DNA from: Acidisoma sp. L85 | Lineage (GTDB): Bacteria > Pseudomonadota > Alphaproteobacteria > Acetobacterales > Acetobacteraceae | Direction: 5' to 3' | Assembly: GCF_009765865.1 (NCBI RefSeq) | Contig: NZ_LMUQ01000084.1 | Coordinates: 248,138 to 312,137, forward strand | Length of the DNA: 64,000 nt | Shown: one piece after another, positions 53,377 through 62,720 of the stretch | Layout of the letters: the number at the start of each line of letters is the position of its first letter | Numbering within the stretch: position 1 is the stretch's first letter | Made by a program: the position numbers and the translations under genes | Notes under the pieces: generated by a model | What the model was told of the DNA's origin: nothing | Seen by the model: only the letters and a program-made list of their open reading frames with translations | Databases searched by the model: none

Positions 53377-56078
53377 TGGAACGGGACGAGCGGCCCTCGC
53401 CTGACGCCCTGCTCGCCGAAGCACAGCGGGAAGGGCGTGGGCGGCTCAAGATCTTCCTCGGCGCCGCCCCAGGCGTTGGCAAGACCTATGAAATGCTTCT
53501 CACGGCACAAGCCAAGCGGCGCGACGGCGTGGATGTCGTGATCGGTGTGGTCGAGACGCATGGCCGCAAGGAAACTCTGGCCTTGGTCGAGGGGCTGGAG
53601 GCGATACCGCGCCGGGAAATCGAATATCGCGGGCGCGTTGTCGATGAGATGGATCTCGATGCCATTCTGGCGCGCCACCCGCGCTTGGTTCTGGTCGATG
53701 AGCTCGCTCATACAAATGCTGCCGGGAGCCGTCATCCGAAGCGCTACCTGGACGTGGAAGAGCTGCTCACAGCCGGTATCGATGTCTATTCCACGCTCAA
53801 TATTCAGCATGTCGAAAGCCTCAATGACGTGGTCGCCGGCATCACCCGCGTTCGGGTGCGTGAGACGGTACCGGATTCGATCATCGACCGGGCCGACGAT
53901 GTCGAGGTCATTGACCTCACGCCTCAGGACCTGATCCAGCGTCTGAAGGATGGCAAGGTCTATCTGCCGCAACAGGCGGAGAGTGCGGTCAAGCATTACT
54001 TCACGGCCGGGAACCTGACGGCCTTGAGGGAACTCGCGCTTCGACGCACCGCGCAGCGTGTCGATGAGCAGATGGTCGACTATATGCGCAGCCACGCGAT
54101 CAGTGGCCCCTGGGCGGCCAGCGAACGTTTGCTCGTCTGCATCGATGGCGCGGCCGACAGCACGGCGCTCGTCCGCCAAGCGCGGCGTCTCGCCGACAAA
54201 GTGCGCGGGCCCTGGACGGCAATCCATGTCGAGACGGCACGCGGCGGCCGCCAGGAGACTGCGCAGCAAACCAATATTGCCGAAGCCCTGCGGCTTGCTG
54301 AACGTCTTGGCGGCGAGACGGTGACGATTCCGGGTACGGATATCGCCGCGACCGTGGTGGGCTATGCGCGCACAAACAACTTCACCCATATCATCGTCTC
54401 CACGGCAAAGCGCGCGCGATGGACGGAGTTACTGTTCGGCTCCACCGCCCAGCGCATCATCGGCCGCGCGGGCGGGATCCACGTGCATGTACTCACCAAC
54501 GACACGAAAGCCGGTGAGAGCAAACGCGAAGACGCTTTCAAGCTCTGGACATCAGGACGCCGGCTCGAGCCGAGCGGCTGGGCTGGAAGCGTCTGCGCGG
54601 TCGCTGGCGCGCTGGCGGTGGCATTGCTCCTTCGGCAATTCCTCGGGGTTTCCAGTGTCGCGCTGATCTTCCTCATGGGCGTTTTGGCGAGCGCCGTGCT
54701 TTACGGCCTATCGGCCTCGCTGCTCGCCTGCCTCCTCAGCGCGCTCGCTTATAACTTTTTCTTTCTGCCGCCGCTCTATACATTCACCATCGACAATCCG
54801 GAAAACGTCATCACGCTGAGCGTTTTCGCCGTGGTCGCTGTTGTCGCGAGCAATCTGACTTCGCGCATGCGCGCTCAGACTGTTTCTGCCCGCGGGCGCG
54901 CCCAGACTACCGAGGAACTATATCAGTTCAGCCGCAAGCTTGCGGGTGCGGCATCTCTCGATGACGTGTTGTGGGCAACAGTTCATCAGGTCGCGCTCAT
55001 GCTGAAAGTGCGAGTGGTCTTGCTGCTGCCCATGCCGCCAGAGGGGCTCAGCGTGCAAGCCGGTTTTCCTCCAGAGGACAGTCTGGGCGATGCTGATCTG
55101 GCGGCGGCCAAATGGGCGTGGCAGCACAATCGCGCCGCGGGTCGGGGCGCCGATACTTTGCCGGGCGGCAAGCGGTTGTTCCTGCCCATGCAGACGGGGC
55201 GTGGCGCCGTGGGTGTGCTTGGGATCGACCGTGATGAGGCGGGCTCGCTCTTCACCCCGGACCAGCGACGGCTGCTGGACGCACTCTCCGATCAGGCGGC
55301 ACTCGCGATCGAGCGTGTAAACTTGGTCCGCGACATCGATCGGGCAAAGCTGGAGGCGGAGACGGATCGTTTGCGCTCGGCCTTGCTCACCTCGATCTCC
55401 CACGACCTCCGCACACCGCTCGCATCCATTCTCGGCTGCGCGACTAGTCTCAGCAGCCAGCGTGCCGCCTTGAGTGAGGCCGAGCGCGAGGCCATGATTC
55501 GCACCATTCAGGAGGAGGCGGAGCGACTGAACCGCTTCATTGGCAACTTGCTCGATATGACCAGACTGGAATCGGGTTTGATGGCCTTCAAGGGTGGGCT
55601 AGCCGATTTGTCTGACGTGGTGGGCGCGGTTCTGCGCCGCGCTAGGGCTATTTTGTCCTCGCATGAGGTGCAGGTGGACCTTCAGGCCGGGTTGCCGATG
55701 CTGAACATCGATATGGTGCTGTTTGAACAAGTACTCTTCAACCTGTTGGACAATGCGGCCAAATATTCCCCCGCCGGATCGGCAATCCGGCTCAGTGCCG
55801 AGAGAGCCGGGGAGAGTGTGCGGCTGCAAATTCGCGACGAAGGCGACGGGATCCCGGCGGGAGATTTGGAGCGCGTCTTCGACAAGTTCTTCCGTGTCCG
55901 AGGTGCTGACCGGCAGCGCGCCGGAACAGGGCTCGGCCTCGCGATCTGCCGTGGTTTCGTCGAGTCGATGCAGGGCACCATCGTGGCCGGAAATAGAACC
56001 GATAGATCCGGCGCGGTGTTCACGATCACACTGCCAATCCCGACGCAGCTATTGATAGAGGAAGAGGACGCGGCATGA
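53373..56078 (+). CDS. kdpD: Sensor histidine kinase KdpD
   Basis: A 901-residue membrane sensor. The N-terminal KdpD domain has Walker-type GAAPGVGKTYEML at ~31-43 and DELAHTNAAGSRHPKRY; a USP-like domain follows. Four membrane helices lie around residues 400-500, with the DUF4118 pattern AYNFFFLPPLYTFTIDNPEN, then GAF-like, HisKA (SISHDLRTPLASILG, phosphorylated His) and HATPase (NLLDNAAKYSP, GTGLGLAIC) domains. It phosphorylates KdpE in response to K+ limitation or ionic strength and may be modulated by the nearby PtsN-like protein. Confidence 0.96.
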   Translation: MMERDERPSPDALLAEAQREGRGRLKIFLGAAPGVGKTYEMLLTAQAKRRDGVDVVIGVVETHGRKETLALVEGLEAIPRREIEYRGRVVDEMDLDAILARHPRLVLVDELAHTNAAGSRHPKRYLDVEELLTAGIDVYSTLNIQHVESLNDVVAGITRVRVRETVPDSIIDRADDVEVIDLTPQDLIQRLKDGKVYLPQQAESAVKHYFTAGNLTALRELALRRTAQRVDEQMVDYMRSHAISGPWAASERLLVCIDGAADSTALVRQARRLADKVRGPWTAIHVETARGGRQETAQQTNIAEALRLAERLGGETVTIPGTDIAATVVGYARTNNFTHIIVSTAKRARWTELLFGSTAQRIIGRAGGIHVHVLTNDTKAGESKREDAFKLWTSGRRLEPSGWAGSVCAVAGALAVALLLRQFLGVSSVALIFLMGVLASAVLYGLSASLLACLLSALAYNFFFLPPLYTFTIDNPENVITLSVFAVVAVVASNLTSRMRAQTVSARGRAQTTEELYQFSRKLAGAASLDDVLWATVHQVALMLKVRVVLLLPMPPEGLSVQAGFPPEDSLGDADLAAAKWAWQHNRAAGRGADTLPGGKRLFLPMQTGRGAVGVLGIDRDEAGSLFTPDQRRLLDALSDQAALAIERVNLVRDIDRAKLEAETDRLRSALLTSISHDLRTPLASILGCATSLSSQRAALSEAEREAMIRTIQEEAERLNRFIGNLLDMTRLESGLMAFKGGLADLSDVVGAVLRRARAILSSHEVQVDLQAGLPMLNIDMVLFEQVLFNLLDNAAKYSPAGSAIRLSAERAGESVRLQIRDEGDGIPAGDLERVFDKFFRVRGADRQRAGTGLGLAICRGFVESMQGTIVAGNRTDRSGAVFTITLPIPTQLLIEEEDAA

Positions 56079-56773
56079 TCGCAGGTGCCAACCCGCTCCG
56101 CATACTCATCGTTGACGACGAACCGGCTATATTGCGTTTCCTGAGGGCAGGTCTCACGAATCAGGGCTTCACTGTGTCAGAGGCGGCGGATGGAGAGTCC
56201 GTGCTGGACATCGTGCGCCGGCAAGGCACGGATCTCGTTGTGCTCGATCTCGGCCTTCCGGACATCGACGGACTGGAAGTCATCCGCCGCTTAAGAGATG
56301 AAGGATCGTCCATTCCAATCATCGTCCTATCCAGCCGCGACGACGAGGGAAGCAAAGTCGCGGCGCTGGACCTGGGCGCGGATGACTACGTGACCAAACC
56401 CTTCGGCATCGACGAACTCTTCGCGCGCATTCGGGCTGCCCAGAGACATCGCTTGCAGCAAAGCGGCGAGCGGCCGGTGTTCCGCAGCGGTGATTTGATG
56501 GTGGATATCGTGCGGCGGATCGTCACGGTTCGCAACGAGGAAGTTCGCTTCTCCCGTCGCGAATATGATCTGCTGCGTTTGTTAGTCGCACATGCGGGCA
56601 AAGTGCTCACTCACAAGCAGATCCTTCGCGAGGTATGGGGAGGCGATACAGATGTGCAATATCTGCGCATCTATATTCGCGCCCTGCGACAGAAGATCGA
56701 GCCGGATCCCGAACAGCCAAGTTATATCCTAACCGAAACCGGCGTCGGCTATCGCCTGCGTGGAACGGACTAG
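56075..56773 (+). CDS. kdpE: Response regulator KdpE
   Basis: A 232-residue OmpR-type regulator with an intact receiver: acidic pocket IVDDEP, phosphoacceptor in VVLDLGLPDIDG, the Ser of VLSSRDD and the Lys of TKPFG. The C-terminal winged helix contains LLVAHAGKVLTHKQILREVWG. It overlaps kdpD by an ATGA. This, rather than the degenerate regulator upstream of kdpD, is the functional partner of KdpD. Confidence 0.95.
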   Translation: MIAGANPLRILIVDDEPAILRFLRAGLTNQGFTVSEAADGESVLDIVRRQGTDLVVLDLGLPDIDGLEVIRRLRDEGSSIPIIVLSSRDDEGSKVAALDLGADDYVTKPFGIDELFARIRAAQRHRLQQSGERPVFRSGDLMVDIVRRIVTVRNEEVRFSRREYDLLRLLVAHAGKVLTHKQILREVWGGDTDVQYLRIYIRALRQKIEPDPEQPSYILTETGVGYRLRGTD

Positions 56774-56800
56774 GTCTGATGCAAATCATGGATACGACTG

Positions 56801-57250
56801 ATGAATTTGACTGACATCATACGCCCCGAGCAGGTCATCCTCGATCTACGCGCGGGCGACAAGGAACATCTGCTAGCGGAGCTTGCTCGGCAGGTTGCTG
56901 CTCGGCTCGCTGTCAACCCGAGGGATATCCAGACCGCTCTAGGTCAGCGCGAACGCTTAGGTTCGACAGGACTTGGGCGTGGCTTCGCCCTTCCGCACGC
57001 GCGGCTGGAGGGTTTTCCGCAGATCTTTGGTCTCTTCGCCCGCCTCGCGCGGCCGATTGATTTTGAAGCCATCGATGGCCGGCCCGTGGATCTGGTCTTT
57101 CTGCTGCTCATCCCGGAAGACGCCGGCAATAGCCATGTCTCGGCCCTTGCAGCGGTATCGCGGCGGTTGCGGGACGAGGCCATCCTGCAGCAGCTCAGGA
57201 TGGCGGAGACGGTTTTGGACCTGTACAAATGCCTTGTGGATGCACCATAG
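56801..57250 (+). CDS. PTS EIIA-type protein (PtsN/EIIA-Ntr-like)
   Basis: A 149-residue single-domain EIIA protein of the mannitol/fructose-Ntr class. The active-site histidine lies in GRGFALPHARLEG near residue 66. Ends with a helix (TVLDLYKCLVDAP). EIIA-Ntr of E. coli and Rhizobium binds KdpD and tunes kdp expression, and this copy sits right after kdpE, so a local regulator of KdpD is the natural reading. No EI/HPr genes are near. The start has no strong ribosome site. Confidence 0.85.
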   Translation: MNLTDIIRPEQVILDLRAGDKEHLLAELARQVAARLAVNPRDIQTALGQRERLGSTGLGRGFALPHARLEGFPQIFGLFARLARPIDFEAIDGRPVDLVFLLLIPEDAGNSHVSALAAVSRRLRDEAILQQLRMAETVLDLYKCLVDAP

Positions 57251-57258
57251 CCGGGGAG

Positions 57259-58197
57259 TCAGGCGAGATTTATGGCGACCTTTCGCAGAAGCTCCACGGA
57301 TTTACGCATGCCCTCCATGGGTGACATCATCATGTCCTCATGCTCGATGGAGAGAACGTCGTCATAGCCCGCCAGCCTGAGGGCGCTGCAGAATTGCCGC
57401 CACCAAGTCTCCCCGTGTCCATAGCCGATGGTGACGTAATTCCAGCTTCGCTCTGAAATCCGCGTGCTCGCCCGAGCATCAAGCGTGCCGTCGATACTCG
57501 TGGGAATTGGCTCAACCCGCGTGTCCTTCGCGTGGACATAGTAGATAGCGGAGCCGAGCATGCGAACGGCCGCCAGAGGATCCGCGCCCATCCAGATGGG
57601 GTGGCTCGGATCATAATTCGCGCCAACAGTTTCTCCCACGGCATCGCGCAGCCGCAGCAGGGTATGAACATTGTAGACGGCCTGATGGCCATGCAGTTCC
57701 AGGCACAGCTTCCGGATACCGAGCTGATTGGCATAGCCCACAAGGTTTCGCCAATATGGAATGAGCTTCTCGTTCCATTGATAATTTTGGATATCGAGAC
57801 ATTCCGGCGGCCAGTCGGTCACGATCCAATTAGGATTAGCGTCTCCCGGTCCGCCTGGAAGACCGGACATCATCACGACGCGGTCGATGCCGAGAAGACT
57901 TGCAAGCCTGATCGTCCCCTCGGTGATATGGTGATGTTGGGCTCCGGTCGGCCCCGGATGCAGAGGATTTCCCGAGCAGTTCAACGCCGCGACGGTCAGG
58001 CCGTGATCCTTGATCTTGGCCATGAACTCCGTGCGGGCCGTGGCACTTTCCAGCATTTCATCAAGCTTGATATGGGGCGCGGAAGACCAGTTGCCGCAGG
58101 CAAATTCGAGAGTTTCGATCTTCAGCTCCGCCGCCGCGGCAAGCATGTTGTCGAAGGACAGCTCGCCAAGGCTATCGGTGATCATGCCGATTTTCAT
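57259..58197 (-). CDS. Sugar phosphate isomerase/epimerase (xylose isomerase-like TIM barrel)
   Basis: A 312-residue TIM-barrel protein. The metal-ligand segments are visible: LCLELHGHQAV (Glu), GANYDPSHPIWMG (Asp, His), YVHAKDTRV (His) and LSIEHEDMMMSPMEG (Glu). Last gene of the minus-strand sugar importer operon; 62 bases separate it from the permease. It likely isomerises or epimerises the imported sugar or its oxidation product (e.g. inosose/keto-sugar dehydratase-like families share this fold). Confidence 0.88.
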   Translation of the reverse strand: MKIGMITDSLGELSFDNMLAAAAELKIETLEFACGNWSSAPHIKLDEMLESATARTEFMAKIKDHGLTVAALNCSGNPLHPGPTGAQHHHITEGTIRLASLLGIDRVVMMSGLPGGPGDANPNWIVTDWPPECLDIQNYQWNEKLIPYWRNLVGYANQLGIRKLCLELHGHQAVYNVHTLLRLRDAVGETVGANYDPSHPIWMGADPLAAVRMLGSAIYYVHAKDTRVEPIPTSIDGTLDARASTRISERSWNYVTIGYGHGETWWRQFCSALRLAGYDDVLSIEHEDMMMSPMEGMRKSVELLRKVAINLA

Positions 58198-58259
58198 GAT
58201 TGAGTTCCTATTGGCGACTAGCAGTGAATACGCAAATGGCCATCGCCGTGGGGGGCGAC

Positions 58260-59078
58260 TTACTTAACCGCTCCCATCGTCAACCCGCGCACCAGATGGC
58301 GCTGCACGAGAAGCGCGAAGATGACGATCGGCAGCGCGCCGACAACACCGGCTGCCGACATGGAAGCCCAATCGGTATCGATCCGACCGATCAAGGTCGC
58401 GGTGCCGCGCGGCATGGTCATCGCGCGCGGTGTCGCGGTCAGGGCCAGCGCAAAGAGAAACTCGTTGAAGGTAACGATGACGGCGAAAATCGCGGTTGCT
58501 GCCAGGCCGGGTGCGGCAAGCGGCAAAGCGATACGGCAAAACGCGCCGAAGCGAGAATCGCCATCCACCATGGCCGCTTCCTCCAGGTCCACCGGAATTT
58601 CGCGGAAAAAGCTCTCCATCATCCAGACGCAGAAGGTGATGTTGAAGGCGGTATAGGTGAGGATCAACCCAATCCAGGTGTTCAACAGGTGAAGGCGCAA
58701 CATCAGGAGATAGACTGGGATCAGGATCACAACCGGCGGAACGATCCTCAAAGTGAGCAATCCGACGCCAACCTTGCGCTCCAGCTCGAAGGGCAGGCGG
58801 AAACGGGCGATCGCATAGGCGCCGAGAGATCCGCAAACAAGTGCGATGACGACTGAGGCGGCGGTCACGACCAAAGAATTGGTCATGTAGGCGCCAAATT
58901 CCTTCTCAGAGAACAGATGAACGTAATTCGCGAATGACGGCGCGTGCGGATAGAGCGTTGTCTCCTGGGTGATCTCCTCATTCGATTTGAACGATGTTGA
59001 GACCATCCAATAGATCGGCAAAAACACGATGCCGAGCAGCAGGGTGACGACCGCGGCCCTGAAAATGCGGCTCCTCAT
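58260..59078 (-). CDS. Sugar ABC transporter permease (MalG-like)
   Basis: A 272-residue six-helix permease. The EAA loop is DLEEAAMVDGDSRFGAFCRIALPLAAPG (about residues 165-192). It overlaps the previous permease gene by four bases. It forms the membrane channel of the fourth importer with that permease. Confidence 0.92.
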   Translation of the reverse strand: MRSRIFRAAVVTLLLGIVFLPIYWMVSTSFKSNEEITQETTLYPHAPSFANYVHLFSEKEFGAYMTNSLVVTAASVVIALVCGSLGAYAIARFRLPFELERKVGVGLLTLRIVPPVVILIPVYLLMLRLHLLNTWIGLILTYTAFNITFCVWMMESFFREIPVDLEEAAMVDGDSRFGAFCRIALPLAAPGLAATAIFAVIVTFNEFLFALALTATPRAMTMPRGTATLIGRIDTDWASMSAAGVVGALPIVIFALLVQRHLVRGLTMGAVK

Positions 59079-59983
59079 ATGGGTTCCACCCTGCGAAGAA
59101 GCCGGACGGCGGCGAGTGCGAAGGCGAGTACGATCAGGCCGATCGTCACAAATAACGCCGCAGCGTATCCGACTTGTTGGAACTTGAAGGAGGTATCGTA
59201 GCCATAGAGTGAAACAAGCGTCGTCGCCTGGCCTGGGCCACCATGCGTGAGCACGAAAACCTGGTCGAAGGTGCCGAAGGCGTCAATGGTGCGCAGGATG
59301 ATGGCAATCGCCAGAACAGGCCGCATCATTGGCAAGGTAAGGTCGACGAAGGAACGCCACGCGCCGGCGCCATCGACCCTTGCCGCCTCGAACGGCTCCT
59401 GCGGTAGGGATTGCAGCCCGGCCAGCAGGATCAGGAACATGAGAGGTGTCCACTCCCAGACATCAAGCACGACGATGCCGATGAAGGCCTTCATTGGGTT
59501 GCCCAGGATCTGAACCTGCGACCCACCCAAGGCTTCGGAAAGCGTCGTGATCATGCCGACATCGCTCGCATAGATCAGCCGGAAAACGATGCCGACCACC
59601 ACAGGCGTTATGACCATGGGCACGATCAACGCCGTGCGCAAAAGTCGAATACCACGGAACTCATGCAGGCAGAATAAGGCCAGCGCGAAGCCGAGCACTG
59701 TTTCGATGGCAACCGAGAAGGTGACGAAGCGTATCGTCACCCAGAGCGCATTGCGAAACTGCTGGTCGCTCCAGAGGTGAAGGTAATTCTGGAAACCAAC
59801 ATCGCGGAGAACTGTGCCATAGCGGTAGAGTTTCGTGCTGGCGCGCAGTCCGTCCCAAAGCGGGTAGACCAACACGCCAAGCACGATCAGCACGCTCGGC
59901 GCGAGCAGGAGATAGGGCAAAGCAAGGTCAAGCCCTGCCCCCTGAAGTCTCTCCCGGCTCGTGCGTCGAACGCTTTGGCTCAA
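59075..59983 (-). CDS. Sugar ABC transporter permease (MalF-like)
   Basis: A 302-residue six-helix permease; EAA loop PFEAARVDGAGAWRSFVDLTLP (about residues 192-213). A TTG start at 59983 overlaps the binding-protein stop as TTGA, mirroring the ATGA junctions of the rest of this operon; the frame upstream of it lies inside the binding-protein gene and is out-of-frame shadow. Confidence 0.9.
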   Translation of the reverse strand: MSQSVRRTSRERLQGAGLDLALPYLLLAPSVLIVLGVLVYPLWDGLRASTKLYRYGTVLRDVGFQNYLHLWSDQQFRNALWVTIRFVTFSVAIETVLGFALALFCLHEFRGIRLLRTALIVPMVITPVVVGIVFRLIYASDVGMITTLSEALGGSQVQILGNPMKAFIGIVVLDVWEWTPLMFLILLAGLQSLPQEPFEAARVDGAGAWRSFVDLTLPMMRPVLAIAIILRTIDAFGTFDQVFVLTHGGPGQATTLVSLYGYDTSFKFQQVGYAAALFVTIGLIVLAFALAAVRLLRRVEPI

Positions 59984-61308
59984 TTGTAGTAGCCGGCTTG
60001 GGTCAGATAGGCGGTCACCTGGGTCGCCGCGGTATCCAGCGCCGCGCCGCCTCCTGAGCCGGCCTGTAGCGCTTTGTTGAGCTGAATGCCCAACAATTCC
60101 TCGACCTTCGCCCAATCGGGCGTCCGGGGACGGGGAAGACAGCCGGCATCGAGCTGCTTAAGCGCCACAGGAATCAGGCGGTTCCCTGGATCGGGGATCA
60201 GGAAAGCGCTGCGCTTGACGGGGATCGAGCCCGCCTCGGAGAGTTTCGCCTGGATCTCTTTGCTCGTGTACCACTTCAGGAAGGCGATGGAATTCGCCTT
60301 ATTCGGCGCGGATTTTGGTATGCCGGCAATGAAGATGCCCATCTGAGAGATAGCCGAGACCTTCTTGGGTACGATGCCGAAGTCGAGTTTCCCGGCAACT
60401 TTCGTTTGCGTGGGATCATCCGCTTTCAGGGCATTGCCGGAATATTCAATTACCGCCCCCGCATCGCCGCCAAGAATGGCCGCGCCTTCTTGGTCAGAAT
60501 CGAATTCGACCACGCCTTTCGGTGCGTTCTGCTTCATGGTGCCGACAAAGAACTCGGCTGACGCCTTACCGGCGGCAGAGTTGAATGTCACGTTCCACTT
60601 GTCGTCGAAGAACTTCCCGCCATACGACAGGAAGACCGGATACCAGCTAGTGACAATGGGATTGCCCGAAACGCCGCGGAACACGACCGGATATTTGATC
60701 TTTCCAGCCGCAACACCCGCCTTGCCTTGGGTGATGACATCATCCCACGTCACCGGCGATCCATTGGTGTAAACGTCATTGCGATAGGTCAGTGTTTGCA
60801 GATCGCCGACGAAGGGAACGCAAATCAGGGTCGGAGTCGCGGTCTCGAAACCCTTGACGCGCGGACCTTGGCGAGGCGGCCAGTAGCCCATATCGATCAT
60901 TGAACTGATCCAATCCGGGTCGGTTCCATCAATCCCGGCAGCCCCGAGGTCCTCCAGCACTTTCGCGGCGCCGAATTGGGGCACCCAAGGATCGTCAAGC
61001 AGATAGAGGTCGTATTGTCCGGCACCACTCTGCGCGTCGGCAAACCACTTTTCCAGCGTGACGCCGTATTCGTCTTCGAGGAATTGGATATCGAACCCGT
61101 CCGCCTTGGCGAGGGGCAGGATTTTCTGTTTGAAGGGAGTGAGACCTCCATCGGCGAAAGCCCCGATCACCACTTTCTTGCTATCCGCCTTCGCCGGCGT
61201 TTCCGCGCCCAGACCGCCGAGAAGGCTTGTGCCGACCGCGAGGCCCGCGCTGCCTTGCAGCAAAGCCCGCCGGCTGACCGTACGCTTCAGATGTTCCATG
61301 CCCGTCAT
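59980..61308 (-). CDS. Extracellular solute-binding protein, sugar type (Tat signal)
   Basis: A 442-residue receptor. A twin-arginine signal (TVSRRALLQGSAGLAVG) precedes the AKAD cleavage region. The mature part has family-1 features, for example QYDLYLLDDPWVPQFGAAKVLEDL and IEYSGNALKADDP. AGGGGA precedes the ATG, which overlaps the ATPase stop. Tat export implies that it folds in the cytosol before export. Confidence 0.9.
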   Translation of the reverse strand: MTGMEHLKRTVSRRALLQGSAGLAVGTSLLGGLGAETPAKADSKKVVIGAFADGGLTPFKQKILPLAKADGFDIQFLEDEYGVTLEKWFADAQSGAGQYDLYLLDDPWVPQFGAAKVLEDLGAAGIDGTDPDWISSMIDMGYWPPRQGPRVKGFETATPTLICVPFVGDLQTLTYRNDVYTNGSPVTWDDVITQGKAGVAAGKIKYPVVFRGVSGNPIVTSWYPVFLSYGGKFFDDKWNVTFNSAAGKASAEFFVGTMKQNAPKGVVEFDSDQEGAAILGGDAGAVIEYSGNALKADDPTQTKVAGKLDFGIVPKKVSAISQMGIFIAGIPKSAPNKANSIAFLKWYTSKEIQAKLSEAGSIPVKRSAFLIPDPGNRLIPVALKQLDAGCLPRPRTPDWAKVEELLGIQLNKALQAGSGGGAALDTAATQVTAYLTQAGYYN

Positions 61309-62402
61309 TGTTTTCCCCTGTGATTTGGCGCTCGATGCACCACGGTGAAGCTTGCGGCATTGAAGAAACAGGCATCGGCCGTGTCGAAGCTGATGCCGAT
61401 GGCCGAGCCGACTGGCGCGGTAAAGCCCCGATGGGCACGAACGGAGAGGCGCTCGCCACCAATACGCACGTCAACGAGCGTCTCGTTGCCCATCGGCTCG
61501 ACAACATAGACTTCGCCCGTCAGCGCCCCGTCCGATCCTGACTCGACGAGGTGCAGATCCTCCGCGCGCAGGCCAATCTCAGTGACCTTGGCCGCAGAGC
61601 ACGCGGCCAAACGTGGCGTGTCGAGCTTCAAGGCGACACCACCGACATGCACGGAACCGTCGCCGACAGCCACCTGGAGTACATTCATAGGCGGGTTTCC
61701 GACGAAGGTCGCCACGAAGCGGTTGGCGGGCCGCTCATAAATTTCGCCCGGTGAGGCCAGTTGCTGCAATTCTCCGGCACTCATCACGGCGATCAGATCG
61801 GCCATCGTGAGCGCTTCGACCTGATCATGCGTTACATAGAGTGTGGTCGCGCCAAGCCGCTGACAGAGCCGCTTGATTTCGCCGCGCATCGTCAGGCGCA
61901 AGCGAGCATCGAGATTCGAGAGTGGTTCGTCCATCAGAAAGGCAGCAGGATCCCGGACGATCGCTCGCGCCAAGGCAACTCGCTGGCGCTGGCCTCCGGA
62001 AAGATGGCGCGGATGGCGCTCGAGCAGATGGTCGATCTCAAGTGCGGCGGCGACATCGGTGACCTTGAGCCCACGCTCGCTCGCGGAGATCTTCCGAATC
62101 TTCAGCGGATATCCGATGTTCTCCGCGATCGTCATATGCGGATAGAGAGCGTAGCTTTGGAAGACCATAGCGACGTCGCGGTCTCGCGGTTGCAGCCGGG
62201 TGACATCCCTATCGCCGATCAACACGCGACCACCTGTCGGCATCTCCAGCCCCGCGAGGATACGGAGCGCGGTCGTCTTGCCGCAGCCTGAAGGGCCCAG
62301 GAGTGCCAGGAATGTGGAATCGGGAAGAGCCAAGTCGAGCGAGTGGAGGGCCTTGAAAGGTCCGAAGCTCTTGACGATGCCTTGATAGCTGACCGTGCTC
62401 AT
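61305..62402 (-). CDS. Sugar ABC transporter ATPase (UgpC/MsmK/MalK-like)
   Basis: A 365-residue ATPase. Walker A GPSGCGKTT near residue 38, signature LSGGQRQR, Walker B FLMDEPLSNLD and the switch histidine in YVTHDQVEAL. The C-terminal ~130 residues form the TOBE/OB regulatory domain (GLRAEDLHLV, VEPMGNETLVDVRI). ATG 62402 is preferred; a start ten codons earlier is possible. First gene of the operon. It may also energise the ATPase-less importer at 35407-38487, since MsmK-type ATPases can be shared. Confidence 0.93.
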   Translation of the reverse strand: MSTVSYQGIVKSFGPFKALHSLDLALPDSTFLALLGPSGCGKTTALRILAGLEMPTGGRVLIGDRDVTRLQPRDRDVAMVFQSYALYPHMTIAENIGYPLKIRKISASERGLKVTDVAAALEIDHLLERHPRHLSGGQRQRVALARAIVRDPAAFLMDEPLSNLDARLRLTMRGEIKRLCQRLGATTLYVTHDQVEALTMADLIAVMSAGELQQLASPGEIYERPANRFVATFVGNPPMNVLQVAVGDGSVHVGGVALKLDTPRLAACSAAKVTEIGLRAEDLHLVESGSDGALTGEVYVVEPMGNETLVDVRIGGERLSVRAHRGFTAPVGSAIGISFDTADACFFNAASFTVVHRAPNHRGKQ

Positions 62403-62434
62403 GGCGACGACCTGCTTCCGATAGGACCGCATTT

Positions 62435-62457
62435 AATGGCCACTTTAATCGGCCATT
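62435..62457. promoter_or_regulatory. Inverted repeat AATGGCC-N9-GGCCATT upstream of the importer operon
   Basis: Perfect 7-bp arms at 62435-62441 and 62451-62457, 33 bases before the ATPase start, in the 318-base gap between the divergent importer and MocR-type regulator genes. The rest of the gap holds no other gene. A dimeric regulator site is likely; which regulator binds is unknown. The MocR gene starting 260 bases away is one candidate. Confidence 0.5.
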
Positions 62458-62720
62458 GTAAGTGTGTCGTGGGTTTTCACTATTCTAGCGCGTCGCGGCC
62501 AAGGCGATAGCAGTGCCCGCACGTGCCAAGCCGGAATGCGATCCGCCCTTCATTCGCAGCCTCCCATTAAGATTTTAGACCGTCCTATTCCTCGCCACGA
62601 CTCAGCCAGAGCCAGTTCTGGTAAGAATTAGAGAGCCAGTTGCTACCCCTGCGTGTGTTTTCTGTGGACGACTAACGCTGCTACGTCCACGATCCTGCTT
62701 CGATGGCCACGGAGCGGCTT

